DNA from: Mycobacterium sp. SMC-2
GTDB lineage: Bacteria; Actinomycetota; Actinomycetes; Mycobacteriales; Mycobacteriaceae
Assembly (NCBI RefSeq): GCF_025263485.1
Contig: NZ_CP079863.1
Location: forward strand, 1,550,001-1,614,000
DNA length: 64,000 bases
Reading direction: 5' to 3'
The notes beneath the pieces are model-generated. The model was not told the origin of the DNA, made no database searches, and worked only from the letters and a program-made list of their open reading frames with translations. Of this stretch, positions 63,908 through 64,000 are shown piece by piece (within the stretch, counting starts at the first letter, position 1; every line of letters starts with the position of its first letter). Position numbers and translations under genes: made by a program.

Positions 63908-64000
63908 ATGGCCACCATGACGGCCCGGTCGGTGGTGCTCAGCGTGCTGCTCGGCGCCCACCCGGCGCACGCTCGTGCCAGCGAGTTGATCAGGCTCACT
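63908..64000 (+). CDS. PaaX-family transcriptional regulator, N-terminal part (partial)
   Basis: The first 31 residues (MATMTARSVVLSVLLGAHPA, then RASELIRLT) are in the window and the gene leaves at the right edge. This matches the N-terminal winged-helix beginning of PaaX-type regulators in mycobacteria (Rv0674). PaaX repressors respond to CoA thioesters such as phenylacetyl-CoA. The ATG is 3 nt after the echA4 stop, so it is likely co-transcribed and may regulate the fadE8-echA4 unit. Confidence 0.75.
   Translation, partial: MATMTARSVVLSVLLGAHPAHARASELIRLT

Overview
The window is GC-rich actinobacterial DNA and belongs to a slow-growing, non-tuberculous Mycobacterium. The evidence is the mycolic-acid dehydratase operon hadABC, a cluster of mycolic-acid methyltransferases (mmaA4, mmaA3, mmaA1), recC-recB-recD, the mce ATPase gene mkl, LpqN/LpqP lipoproteins, and gene order that follows the M. 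tuberculosis H37Rv stretch Rv0579 to Rv0674. Rv numbers are recalled from memory and were not searched. Compared with that stretch, several blocks seem to be absent: vapBC26, the mce2 region, the toxin-antitoxin block between mkl and rpoB, mmaA2 inside the mmaA cluster, and the ceramidase gene between rpoC and nfo. Other genes are inserted.

Layout. 1-10.5 kb: the end of a Mut7-C RNase-like gene; a zinc-finger gene coupled to a PAS-ANTAR regulator; a Ddn-like F420 oxidoreductase; lpqN; a secreted GH92 mannosidase; a membrane flippase-like protein with an inserted kinase-like domain; two tandem methyltransferases; a TVP38/DedA protein. 10.5-18.8 kb: recD, recB and recC, transcribed recC to recD. 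18.8-25.1 kb: an accessory block between recC and echA3, with a cyclopropane-synthase-type methyltransferase, a nitroreductase, cyanase coupled to a patatin-like lipase, and a molybdopterin oxidoreductase coupled to an orphan helical protein. 25.1-30.5 kb: echA3, a membrane-anchored protein, an MFS transporter coupled to a NadR-like protein, a glyoxalase II-type hydrolase and an orphan VapB-like antitoxin.

30.5-35.3 kb is a core block: tRNA-Thr, tRNA-Met, rpmG, hadA-hadB-hadC, tRNA-Trp, secE, nusG, rplK, rplA. 35.3-41.1 kb (minus strand): mmaA4, mmaA3, mmaA1, lipG, an ABC1/UbiB kinase and a DinB-like protein. 41.2-46.8 kb: a GH38 alpha-mannosidase, a SurA-N-like protein and a ROK kinase. 46.8-48.1 kb: a leader RNA with rplJ-rplL. 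48.1-51.6 kb: a TetR regulator and a carotenoid oxygenase divergent around a palindromic operator, then mkl. 52-59.5 kb: rpoB-rpoC. 59.5-64 kb: nfo, lpqP, fadE8, echA4 and the start of a PaaX-type regulator.

Functionally the window joins core information processing (RNA polymerase, L1/L10/L11/L12, SecE, NusG, RecBCD) with cell-envelope work. HadABC elongates meromycolic acids, the MmaA/CMAS enzymes modify them, and mannosidases and lipoproteins act on the envelope. The least explained parts are the molybdoenzyme that lacks iron-sulfur cysteines, the NadR-like protein with a broken P-loop, the zinc-finger/PAS-ANTAR pair, and a GATATC palindromic element that occurs twice, 39 kb apart, upstream of cynS and nfo.
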